Source: Streptomyces sp. BHT-5-2
GTDB lineage: Bacteria > Actinomycetota > Actinomycetes > Streptomycetales > Streptomycetaceae
Assembly: GCF_019774615.1 (NCBI RefSeq)
Contig: NZ_CP081496.1
Coordinates: 1-64,000 of the forward strand
Reading direction: 5' to 3'
DNA: 64,000 nt
The translations under genes and the position numbers were made by a program. The notes under the pieces are model-generated. The model had not been told where the DNA came from and did no database searches. It saw only the letters and a program-made list of their open reading frames with translations. Position 1 is the first letter of the stretch, and the number at the start of each line of letters is the position of its first letter. Positions 42,956-50,551 of this stretch are shown in pieces.

Positions 42956-44827
42956 ATGTCGACGGTGTCGCAGCCCGCAAACCGGCCGGAACAACCGCCC
43001 CCGGCGACCGCCACCGACTCCGGCGCCGCCACCGGCCCCGACCCGGCCGCCGACCGGCACCGCCTCACCGCCCTCCAGGGCCTGGCCGCCCTCTCCCTCG
43101 ACGCGATGGCCTCCGTGGCGTACGGACCGGAGTCGATCGTGCTGGTGCTGTCCGCGGCCGGCGCCTACGGGCTGGGCTTCACCCTCCCCGTCACGCTCGC
43201 CATCGCCGCGCTGCTGGCCGTACTGGTGGCGTCCTACCGCCAGGTCATCGCCGCCTTCCCCAACGGCGGCGGCTCCTACGCGGTGGCCAAGACCCACCTG
43301 GGGCGCCGCCCGGCGCTGGTCGCCGCCGCCTCCCTCGTCCTGGACTACATCCTCAACGTCGCGGTGTCGGTGACCGCCGGCGTCGCCGCCCTCACCTCCG
43401 CCTTCCCCGGCCTCTACGGCGACCGGGTGTGGATCTGCCTGGCGGTACTGGTCCTGGTGACCTGCGTCAACCTGCGCGGAATCGCCGACTCGGCACGGGC
43501 GTTCCTGCTGCCCACCGCGGTCTTCGTCGCCTCGATCCTGGCGATGATCGTGGTCGGGCTGTTCCGCGACGCGCCGGCCTCCACCGCCACCGCCGACGGG
43601 CACGCCTCCGTCCTCGCCCAGAACGCCACCTCCGTCGGCGCGCTGCTGCTCCTGAAGGCGTTCGCGTCCGGCTGCTCGGCGCTGACCGGCGTGGAGGCGG
43701 TCGCCAACGCCGTGCCGTCCTTCCGGGCCCCCGCCACCCGCCGCGCCCAGCGCACCGAGGTCGCGCTCGGCGCCCTGCTCGGCGCGATGCTGATCGGCCT
43801 GTCGCTGCTCATCGGCCGCTTCCACCTCCAGCCGGTCGAGGGCGTCACCGTCCTCGCCCAGCTCGCGGACGCCTCGCTCGGCCACAACTGGGCCTTCTAC
43901 GTAGTCCAGTTCGCCACCATGGTGCTGCTGGCGCTGGCCGCCAACACCTCCTTCGGTGGACTGCCGGTGCTGATGGGGCTGCTGGCACGCGACAACTACC
44001 TGCCGCACGTCTTCGGCCTGAAGGCCGACCGCCAGGTCCACCGCCACGGCGTACTGGCGCTGGCCGCGGTCGCCGCCGCGCTCCTGGTCTTCTCCGGCGG
44101 CGACGTCAACACCCTGGTGCCGCTGTTCGCCATCGGCGTCTTCGTCGGCTTCACGCTCTGCCAGGCCGGCATGGTCCGCCACTGGCATCTGGAGCGATCC
44201 GCCGGCTGGTTCGGCAAGGCACTGCTCAACGGCTTCGGCGCGCTGCTCACCGCCGCCGCCGCGATCGTGGTCACCGCCACCAAGTTCACCGAAGGCGCCT
44301 GGCTGATCGCGATCGCGCTGCCGCTGCTGGTCCTCGCCTTCGAGGGCGTCCACCGGGCCTACGCGCGGATCGGCGACCGCCTCGGCCTGGGCCGGGTGCC
44401 CGAACCGCCGCGCCGCGCCCGCTCGTTGGTCGTCGTCCCCGTCTCCCACCTGTCCCGGCTGACCGGCGAGGCGCTCAACGCGGCGGTGTCGATGGGCGAC
44501 GAGGTGATCGCCGTCACCGTCACCTTCGCCGAGGACCGCCCCGCCGCCGAGGCCCTGCGCCGCGACTGGGAACTGTGGAACCCGGGCGTTGACCTGCTGG
44601 AACTCCCCTCCCCCACCCGCTCCCTGGGCCGCCCGATCGCCACCTACGTCCGCGACCTGACGGCCCGCCGGCCCGACGCCCGGGTCACCGTCCTGATCCC
44701 CGAGGCCGAGCCCGCCCACGTGTGGCAGCGGCTGCTGCAGAACCAGCGGGGCGGGGTGGTGGCACATGCGGTGCGGCGGGGGACGGATGCGGTGATCTGC
44801 CGCTTGCGGTTCCGGCTGACGCCGTAG
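42956..44827 (+). CDS. APC-superfamily permease with C-terminal cytoplasmic (USP-like) domain
   Basis: 623 residues. 12 predicted membrane segments from about residue 40 (LAALSLDAMASVAYGPESIV, the start typical of the KUP/APC amino-acid or K+ group, then FPNGGGSYAVAKTHLGRRPAL) to ~470. The C-terminal ~150 residues form a Rossmann-like soluble domain (SLVVVPVSHLSRLTGEALNAA; VTVLIPEAEPAHVWQRLLQNQ). Substrate not clear. ATG 42956 with GGAGG upstream; the frame is open to 42569 inside the SDR gene, which is a shadow. Confidence 0.85.
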   Translation: MSTVSQPANRPEQPPPATATDSGAATGPDPAADRHRLTALQGLAALSLDAMASVAYGPESIVLVLSAAGAYGLGFTLPVTLAIAALLAVLVASYRQVIAAFPNGGGSYAVAKTHLGRRPALVAAASLVLDYILNVAVSVTAGVAALTSAFPGLYGDRVWICLAVLVLVTCVNLRGIADSARAFLLPTAVFVASILAMIVVGLFRDAPASTATADGHASVLAQNATSVGALLLLKAFASGCSALTGVEAVANAVPSFRAPATRRAQRTEVALGALLGAMLIGLSLLIGRFHLQPVEGVTVLAQLADASLGHNWAFYVVQFATMVLLALAANTSFGGLPVLMGLLARDNYLPHVFGLKADRQVHRHGVLALAAVAAALLVFSGGDVNTLVPLFAIGVFVGFTLCQAGMVRHWHLERSAGWFGKALLNGFGALLTAAAAIVVTATKFTEGAWLIAIALPLLVLAFEGVHRAYARIGDRLGLGRVPEPPRRARSLVVVPVSHLSRLTGEALNAAVSMGDEVIAVTVTFAEDRPAAEALRRDWELWNPGVDLLELPSPTRSLGRPIATYVRDLTARRPDARVTVLIPEAEPAHVWQRLLQNQRGGVVAHAVRRGTDAVICRLRFRLTP

Positions 44828-44856
44828 CGGCCCCTGGGGCCGCGGCGTTCCCGTAC

Positions 44857-44952
44857 GTCGTCGGCTGTCCCGCCGTGGTGGGGCTCTCTTTTCCGCCTTC
44901 GGCGGAGGGGGTTTGTCGGGGCGGTGCCCTGGTGTGTGGTGGGTGGCGGGGT
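44857..44952. repeat. Left arm of a ~95-bp imperfect inverted repeat
   Basis: Matches, as reverse complement with a few indels, 45700-45791 on the other side of the P-loop gene. Shared blocks: gtcggctg, cgtggtgggg, the hairpin core tccgccttcggcgga followed by gggggtt, and ggtggtgggtggcggg. Confidence 0.7.
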
Positions 44953-45022
44953 GAACGGGACCCCGCCCCGTTCGTGGGACAGGTACAGGCAGCCGTCGGG
45001 CCACGTCTGCTGTACGGGGTGA

Positions 45023-45577
45023 TCAGCGCCCTTGGGGCATCCACCCCGTGGCCGTGACCACCTCCTCGGCGATGTCCGGGACCGAGCGGCCGTCGGTCGC
45101 CACCCGCAGGGTGTCGGCGGCCACCCGCTCGTCCAACAGCCGCGCCTTGCGCGCGCTGTTCGCCAACTCCCGGGCCAGCTCCGAACCGCGCTCGCGGGCG
45201 GTGAGCCGCTCGGTGACGGTGGCGTCGGTACCGGTGAGCAGCACCCGAACGAGCCGCACGCGGGCCCCCATGGCCCGCTCGAACATCCCGGTGCTCTCGG
45301 GCAGCACACTGACGGTGTTGACGTACACCATCCGCCGGCATCCGATCCGGAGGTAATTCGCCCACACCGCCGCCAAGTTGCGCTCGGTGATGGCCGCCCG
45401 CGACGGATCGCCCTCCGGAGCCGGATGCACCTGCCCCATGAAGTCCCCGTCCATGACGGCGTGCCCGACCTCCGCCTCCCGCAGCAGCGCGGAAACCTCC
45501 CACCCCACCGTCGTCTTCCCGACCCCGGCCCGGCCCCCGATCAACAACGCTTCGGCCACTCCGTCGCGGTCCTCCAT
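45023..45577 (-). CDS. P-loop NTPase / small-molecule kinase-like protein
   Basis: 184 residues. Walker A LLIGGRAGVGKTTVG (K21), HAVMDGDFMGQVHPAP as a substrate-site Asp loop, MVYVNTVSVLPEST, and a lid-like RLTARERGSELARELANSARK. The layout resembles adenylyl-sulfate or shikimate/gluconate-type kinases and zeta-like enzymes; substrate unknown. ATG 45577 with AGGAGGAG upstream. It is framed on both sides by arms of an inverted repeat, so it may have moved as a cassette. Confidence 0.75.
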   Translation of the reverse strand: MEDRDGVAEALLIGGRAGVGKTTVGWEVSALLREAEVGHAVMDGDFMGQVHPAPEGDPSRAAITERNLAAVWANYLRIGCRRMVYVNTVSVLPESTGMFERAMGARVRLVRVLLTGTDATVTERLTARERGSELARELANSARKARLLDERVAADTLRVATDGRSVPDIAEEVVTATGWMPQGR

Positions 45578-45699
45578 CCACGCTCCTCCTGGTCGATTCC
45601 TCCCCGCCAGGCTGACAGGCCCCACCACGCCCGGACGACCCGATTTCCGCACCCACGACGGCCCGCCTCACTCACCCCACCCCCACCGGGCGGAGGCCC

Positions 45700-45791
45700 C
45701 GCACCCGCCACCCACCACCCTCCGGGCGCCCTCGCCCAACGAACCCCCTCCGCCGAAGGCGGCAACCCCACCACGTCGGGCCAGCCGACAG
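45700..45791. repeat. Right arm of the ~95-bp imperfect inverted repeat
   Basis: Reverse-complement partner of 44857-44952, including the hairpin core ccgccgaaggcgg and the flanks cccgccacccaccacc and cgtcgggccagccgac. The two arms enclose the P-loop gene and its control region. Confidence 0.7.
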
Positions 45792-46230
45792 ACAGCGATC
45801 AGCCGCGCCGAAATTTGGCTGGATCTCGCCTTCCACCGCCGGACAAGTGCGGAATCGACGACCAAGACGCCCCCGGCCGGCAGGCCATGACCCGCGGCCC
45901 GCCGCCATGGGCCGCGGCCCGCAGATGCGGTACGGTGCGCGCCATGCGCACGTACCCGGCCTTCCGTGAGGCCGCCGTCGCCGCCCTCGCGCCGCGCGAC
46001 CGCGGCCCTCACGGCGCGTGCGCTCCCCGCGGTCTGAGTTTCCTGCGCCGCCGCGGCCGGGTGGGTTCGCCCCCGGCCGGCTGTCCCGGCGTGTCCTGAG
46101 GGCCCGCGCCCGGACGGGCCGCACCCCGGCCCGCCCCACTACCGCCCCGGCACCAGCCGCGCCCACCCACGCGCCCCCTTCACCCGGGCATATCCACGCA
46201 CCCAGCCAACTCCCGTTCCAGGAGGCCAAG
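45792..46230. other. 439-bp gap before the dioxygenase, no sure gene
   Basis: Presumably holds the dioxygenase promoter. An open frame from ATG 45944 to TGA 46099 (51 codons, starting MRTYPAFREAAVAALAPRDR) could be a leader peptide, but I recognise no family, so it is not called. AGGAGG at 46220-46225 is the dioxygenase ribosome-binding site. Confidence 0.35.
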
Positions 46231-47190
46231 TTGACGAGCGCCGCCGATCCCACCACGCCCACAGCCGCACCCCCCACCCCCGCACTCCGCCCCCACCGCA
46301 TCCCCGCCGACGGACTCCACGAAGGCCGCCGGATCCTGCGTCGCACCCCGGAGGACTGGACCGACCGGCCCTACGAGCTGTTCGAGCTCGTCCCGCAGGC
46401 CGCCACCATCGGGGCGGAGATCCGGGGGCTGGATCTGTCCCGCCCGCTGTCCGCGGCGCTGCGCGCCGAGCTGAACCGGGCGCTGCTGGAGTGGAAGGTG
46501 CTGTTCTTCCGCGGCCAGCACCTGAGCTCCGTCACACAGCGTCAATTTGCCGCCAACTGGGGGGAGTTGGAGACCAACCCGCTGCTGGCCCGGGGCGACT
46601 CGAAGGAGGTGGTGCGGTTTGACAAGGCCGCCGGTGGGGCTCCGACGTTCGAGAACGTATGGCACACGGACGTAACCTTCCGCGAGCGGCCCGCACTTGG
46701 TGCCGTGTTGCAACTGCGCGAGGTCCCACCGTCCGGCGGGGACACCCTGTGGGCCGACATGGCGGCGGCGTACGACAATTTGCCACCGGAAATCCAGGAG
46801 CGGATCGAGGGCGCGCGAGCGGTGCACGACTATCTCCCGGGCTTCGCCCGATTCTGCTCTCCGGCCCAACTGGCCCCATTCCAGGGGGAGTTCCCACCGG
46901 TGGAACATCCGGTGGTACGCCGACACCCGGAGTCCGGACGGCGGATGCTGTTCGTCAACGCGTCGTTCACCACCCGGATCGTGGGACTGCCGGAGGCGGA
47001 GAGCGACCGGTTGCTGCGGCTGCTGTTCCAGCAGGCCCATGTGCCGGAGTTCCAGGTGCGGTTCCGCTGGCGGGCCGGCGACGTCGCGTTCTGGGACAAC
47101 CGTGCCACCCAGCATTACGCGGTGTTCGACTACGGGACGCGGCGGCGGGTCGCGGAGCGGGTGGCGATCGCCGGGGACCAGCCGTACTAG
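46231..47190 (+). CDS. TauD/TfdA-family Fe(II)/2-oxoglutarate dioxygenase
   Basis: 319 residues. Fe ligands: HTD in NVWHTDVTFRERPALGAVLQ and distal His in WDNRATQHYAVFDYG; 2-oxoglutarate Arg in RRRVAERVAIAG. The family signature VLFFRGQHLSS is present. Members oxidise taurine, sulfonates or alkyl sulfates. TTG 46231 is favoured: AGGAGG lies 5 nt upstream, giving N-terminus MTSAADPTT. Convergent with a winged-helix regulator. Confidence 0.85.
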   Translation: MTSAADPTTPTAAPPTPALRPHRIPADGLHEGRRILRRTPEDWTDRPYELFELVPQAATIGAEIRGLDLSRPLSAALRAELNRALLEWKVLFFRGQHLSSVTQRQFAANWGELETNPLLARGDSKEVVRFDKAAGGAPTFENVWHTDVTFRERPALGAVLQLREVPPSGGDTLWADMAAAYDNLPPEIQERIEGARAVHDYLPGFARFCSPAQLAPFQGEFPPVEHPVVRRHPESGRRMLFVNASFTTRIVGLPEAESDRLLRLLFQQAHVPEFQVRFRWRAGDVAFWDNRATQHYAVFDYGTRRRVAERVAIAGDQPY

Positions 47191-47245
47191 AGCCGGTCCT
47201 CCGGTGGGGCCGACGGCGCACCGCCAACCGGCCGTCGGGGAGCGG

Positions 47246-48241
47246 TCAGTGGGCCGCCGTCCCGTCGACCTGGGCGCCGCCGCGCAGCAGGGCGGCGCCC
47301 AGCGGCGTCAGGGTGTGCAGCACGGCGTTGCCCTGGCGCAGGGTGGACAGCAGTCCGGCGTCCCGCAGGACGGTGGCGTGCTGGCTGGCGGAGGCCAGCG
47401 AGACGTCGACGCGGCGGGCGAGTTCGCTGGTGGTGCAGCCGACGCCGATGCCCTGGAGTATCGCCGAGCGGGTCTGGCCCACGAGGCGGCCCAGCGAGCG
47501 GGCGGCCGGGACCTGCGGGGTGAGGCGCGGCGCCGGGTGCTCCACCGGATAGACCAGGACGGGCGTCAGGTCCGGGTTGTAGAACGTGACCGGGGTGCGG
47601 CGGCAGAAGTACGAGGGCAGCAGGAGCAGCCCGCGTCCGCCGAGGTGGAGGTCCCGGTCGACGGGGTAGTCGGCCTCCAGGACGGGCGGGCGCCAGCGCA
47701 TCATCGGCGGCAGCGAGGCCAGCAGCCGGTCCGCGCCACCGTCCAGCAGGGCCCGGCCGCGGGCCGCCCGGTCGGCCTCTATTCGGCTCTGCACGCGGTG
47801 CCAGTACGGGGCCACGGCCGCGTCGTGGTAGCGCTGGAGTATGCCGGCGAGCCGGCCCAGCGAGCGGGTCTCGCCGTCCGCCATGGCCTGTATCCACGCC
47901 GGCAGCGGGCGGCCCGCGGCGGGCGCCAGCCGGCCCAGTTCGACGTGCAGCCGGGCGGCCGGCGTCTCGCGCAGCGCGGCGAGCGCCTCGTCCATGCCGA
48001 GCAGGCCCTCGGCAGGCGTCAGGAAATCCGGGAAATAGCCGCGGGTGGGCACCAGCGGCGCCAGCAGGCGCGCTTCGCCATTCAACCTTCCGCGGGTTTC
48101 CGATCGCCAACCGCCGAACGTGGAATCGTCGCGCCGGTCGCGAAGTCGGTGAAAGCTTAAGACCGTCTCCCACAGCGCATCGGGGCGTGCGGCAATCCGC
48201 ACGCGGGCCAGATCGAGTCCACTGAAATGGACGCGTAACAC
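47246..48241 (-). CDS. ArsR-like winged-helix regulator with N-terminal DUF5937-type domain; two TTA codons
   Basis: 331 residues. The N-terminal ~230 residues follow the actinobacterial pattern LDLARVRIAARPDALWETVLS found before ArsR-type HTH domains; the C-terminal HTH is GCTTSELARRVDVSLASASQHATVLRDAGLL, with wing RQGNAVLHTLTPLG. Codon 2 (48236-48238) and the Leu codon in WETVLSF (near 48159) are both TTA, so translation should depend on the bldA tRNA. GTG 48241. Probably represses or activates a nearby or unlinked target; the convergent dioxygenase is the nearest candidate. Confidence 0.75.
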   Translation of the reverse strand: MLRVHFSGLDLARVRIAARPDALWETVLSFHRLRDRRDDSTFGGWRSETRGRLNGEARLLAPLVPTRGYFPDFLTPAEGLLGMDEALAALRETPAARLHVELGRLAPAAGRPLPAWIQAMADGETRSLGRLAGILQRYHDAAVAPYWHRVQSRIEADRAARGRALLDGGADRLLASLPPMMRWRPPVLEADYPVDRDLHLGGRGLLLLPSYFCRRTPVTFYNPDLTPVLVYPVEHPAPRLTPQVPAARSLGRLVGQTRSAILQGIGVGCTTSELARRVDVSLASASQHATVLRDAGLLSTLRQGNAVLHTLTPLGAALLRGGAQVDGTAAH

Positions 48242-49012
48242 CGAACCCCCACTCTTTGGTTATCTCCCTCGGCCCCCGGCACGCCTGAGTATGCACGCCA
48301 ACACGCGCGGTCACCATGCCCTTTTGGCCAGAGTTGAAAAGGGTCGCGCGGGGCCGGGCCCGGACGGAATGCTGGAGGCAATTCGACGACGGTGTGCACG
48401 GCGCGGATTGCTCGATCCCGTGGGGGGTGATGGGCAAACAACCGGCCGGGCTTCGCCCCGTTGAAGGCCGCCTCCCACGCCGACTGGGAGGGCGGCAGCT
48501 CCCGAGGGGGGAGTCCGGAGAAAGCAAGGGCGGCACCTGTGCGCACAGGTGCCGCCCTTGCCGTACGGGCCCGGAGGCGGGCGAACCCGCCGGTCGGGCG
48601 CCCGGTCGGGCGGGCCGCCGCGGCGCCCCCGGGAACGGCCGACAACCGACTGTCACCCACCCCGTGGAACAGTTCCGGTACGGATGGTTTCCGTTCGGAC
48701 GGTTCCGCCCCGGACGATGCGGGTACGTCGTATCGCCGCCGAACGGTTCGGGGACGGACGCCCCGCCGCCGGACAATCCGGGTCCGGACGATCCGGGAGT
48801 CGGACGATCCGGGGCCGCACATTTCAACACCGGGCGATTCAGGGGCGAATGCCCCGGGCCCGAAGCTTCAGGGCCGAACGTTTTGGGCGCCGAATGCTTC
48901 AAAAGCGGACGATGCAAAAGCGGACGGCCCGCCGCCGCAATTCCCACGCCGTCCGCTCCCCCTCCCAACGGGCCCACGCTTTCCGGCAGTTCCCGCCGCC
49001 ACCCACAAAAAA
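48242..49012. other. 771-bp gene-poor gap with hairpin and short repeats
   Basis: No convincing gene. Contains the perfect palindrome at 48524-48561, and three close copies of cggac(a/g)atccggg near 48770-48812. Long open frames exist on both strands but without codon bias or recognisable domains. It adjoins the left boundary of the integrated island. Confidence 0.5.
48524..48561. repeat. 38-bp perfect palindrome related to the island-end hairpins
   Basis: Arms gcaagggcggcacctgtgc / gcacaggtgccgcccttgc, 19 bp each with no spacer. It shares the core agggcggcacct...aggtgccgccct with the hairpins at 49014-49047 and 54804-54837. Possibly a bidirectional terminator. Confidence 0.7.
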
Positions 49013-49048
49013 CCGAGGGCGGCACCTCCGCACAGGTGCCGCCCTCGT
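49013..49048. repeat. Left copy of 36-nt hairpin direct repeat (putative attL)
   Basis: Identical over 36 nt to 54803-54838, in the same orientation. Arms cgagggcggcacct / aggtgccgccctcg, loop ccgcac; both copies are preceded by ccacaaaa. The right copy is the likely ppdK terminator; this copy adjoins a decayed integrase. Reading: boundary of an integrated element. Confidence 0.6.
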
Positions 49049-49084
49049 TGGGTTGATCTGCACATATGCGGAACTGATGGGTCG

Positions 49085-49321
49085 ATAGGGCACTCTGGGG
49101 GACACATCGGGCCAGAACCGCGTCGATGGTGTCCGCGGTGTGTCCTCGTCGCCCTCCCACAGATGCACGTAGAGATCCCACGTGATCGAGGGCTTCGCGT
49201 GGCCGAGGAGCCGCTGAACCTTCTTCACTGTAGCCCCGTGCTTGATCAGCACGGAGGCGAAGAAGTGTCGTAGGTCATGCAGCGTGGTGCCCTTGGGGGC
49301 GCGGAGCGGCGACCCCCACAC
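49085..49321 (-). pseudogene. Tyrosine recombinase/integrase, C-terminal remnant, frameshifted
   Basis: Read leftward: RAPKGTTLHDLRHFFASVLI, then KVQRLLGHAKPSITWDLYVH and LWEGDED. This is the C-terminal half of a phage/plasmid-type integrase with R of HDLRH, H of LGH and the Tyr nucleophile in DLYVHLW. Just after, the frame goes to random sequence, while the expected ending (DTIDAVLARCVPQ) is found in another frame, so one base was gained or lost near 49143. The N-terminal catalytic part and DNA-binding domain are absent upstream. Confidence 0.75.
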
Positions 49322-49383
49322 GATCCTGCATTGATCCCGATCGTCGCCAATGGGTACGAGCAGGTGAATCGGCGCAACGTGCA

Positions 49384-49833
49384 GTGCCTGCGCCAGGAGC
49401 AGACAACGCCCGCTGGGTCGACCACATCCGCGACCAGGCCCGCGAATCCGGCGCCGCCATCGGCGAGGAAGACGCCCCCGAGGGGCCGCCTGCCGACCAT
49501 CTCGCCAAGGTCGACGCCATGCGCCGCTACGCCGAGCGGCACGGCCTCACCCCCCGCCCGCACCCCGCCCCTCGACACCGTCGGCCGCCCGCTCCACACC
49601 CGCCCCTACTGAACCATCCCTGAAACAAACGGAGTTGATTTCATTCCCTCCCTGACCGGCCCCGACTACATCGACGCCAACACCGCCACCCACCGACTCA
49701 AGCAGACCCGCAAGACCCACCTTTTCGAACTGCGCCGTGACGTCGACGGCACCGCCGGCCCAGCCAACGGCCTCCGCTCCAACCATCGCGGCCCGCCTCG
49801 CCGACCAGCAGGCCGCCCCACTCCCCACCACGT
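49384..49833 (+). pseudogene. Debris of mobile-element genes (two fragments)
   Basis: Two rightward stretches look like real protein in broken frames. The first is at about 49400-49560 (NARWVDHIRDQARESGAAIG ... DHLAKVDAMRRYAERHGLT). The second is at about 49650-49833 (TGPDYIDANTATHRLKQTRK ... LFELRRDVDGTAGPANGL), continuing after a frameshift as TIAARLADQQAAPLPTT before TAA 49831-49833. I do not recognise the families; they read like plasmid or phage small proteins. No intact gene. Confidence 0.4.
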
Positions 49834-49850
49834 AAGTACCCGACGCCACG

Positions 49851-49882
49851 CTGATGCCCCACACCGAAGAGCGGGGCATCAG
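49851..49882 (-). terminator. Hairpin terminator of the ACP gene
   Basis: Arms ctgatgcccc / ggggcatcag (10 bp) with a 12-nt loop, 24 bp beyond the ACP stop in its direction of transcription. Confidence 0.65.
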
Positions 49883-49905
49883 TCGTGCCGCCCGGGCCTG
49901 CGGGC

Positions 49906-50142
49906 CTACCCTTGGTGGCCGTTGATGTAGTCGATGGCGGCCTGAACCGTGGTGATCTTCTCGGCTTCCTCGTCGGGGATCTCAGTGTCGAATTCCTCCT
50001 CCAACGCCATGATCAGCTCGACGGTGTCCGTCTCGTCTGCACCGAGGTCCTCCACAAACGAGGCGTTGTTCACAACCTCACCCTGCTTGACGCCGAGTTG
50101 CTCGCCGATGATCTTCTTCACGCGCTCTTCGATGGTGGACAC
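49906..50142 (-). CDS. Acyl carrier protein, enterobacterial-type, lacking the phosphopantetheine serine
   Basis: 78 residues. From memory of E. coli AcpP (77 residues plus Met), it differs at only about six positions: [27 protein letters not shown] and [20 protein letters not shown] are the same. The attachment motif D-S-L is D36-E37-T38 here (gac gag acg), so the Ser that carries 4'-phosphopantetheine is replaced by Glu and the protein cannot be a normal holo-ACP. Streptomycete fatty-acid ACPs are much less similar to AcpP. GTG 50142 with GGGAGG 5 nt upstream and its own terminator, so it looks expressed. Lies inside the integrated island. Confidence 0.9.
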   Translation of the reverse strand: MSTIEERVKKIIGEQLGVKQGEVVNNASFVEDLGADETDTVELIMALEEEFDTEIPDEEAEKITTVQAAIDYINGHQG

Positions 50143-50252
50143 GAAGCCTCCCTGGCCAACTCAAATCGGTCCGGTGGGGTGAGCGTCCCACACGGGTTCA
50201 GCCGAATTCCCGGGTTCTTGACGGGATGTCGTAGCCGCACCGGAACGGCGAA

Positions 50253-50281
50253 GCCCCGCCCGGAGGATGTCCGGGCGGGGC
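50253..50281 (-). terminator. Hairpin terminator of the radical-SAM/CYTH operon
   Basis: Perfect 12-bp stem gccccgcccgga / tccgggcggggc, loop ggatg. It lies 16 bp after the inferred true stop (TGA at 50299-50297) of the small cysteine protein, which supports that stop. Confidence 0.75.
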
Positions 50282-50296
50282 AGAGTCGGCAGCGCG

Positions 50297-50471
50297 TCAG
50301 CCGCGCACCGACGGAATCATCTCTTCGGGAAGCGGGCCGGGCGTCAGTCGAGGCCGCACGATCAGGGCAGGCATACACCGCCCACCCGGGGCCGCTCGCC
50401 CGCTCGACGTACCGCACCGCGATCGGGGCCAGCGTCGGCCGCTCGCACCGGCAGCACACAGCGTCGCTCAT
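50297..50471 (-). pseudogene. Small cysteine-rich streptomycete protein, frameshifted
   Basis: Starts [20 protein letters not shown] with a CxxC knuckle, then [15 protein letters not shown] with a third Cys; homologues of ~55-60 residues are common in streptomycetes by recall. The frame as sequenced runs on to 50118, through the terminator. Shifting by one base near 50345-50355 gives the usual ending [16 protein letters not shown] and TGA at 50299-50297, right before the hairpin. So a single-base frameshift (or sequencing error) is likely. Last gene of the leftward operon. Confidence 0.6.
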
Positions 50472-50551
50472 CTGCTCACCAAACGACAGTGAAAGGGAGC
50501 CCCACCAGCCATGGCCGTACCCGACTCTGGTGCAGTTCACGTACGTCGCTG

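Noticed and set aside
45944..46099. A 51-codon leader peptide before the TauD-type dioxygenase.
   Set aside because: No ribosome-binding site of note and no resemblance to known sulfur-metabolism leader peptides; the frame is part of a longer shadow.
47187..49181. A 664-codon leftward frame covering the winged-helix gene and the gap to the integrase remnant.
   Set aside because: It is out of frame with the identified regulator and with the main integrase segment. Only its first ~40 residues matter, because they hold the frameshifted integrase tail.
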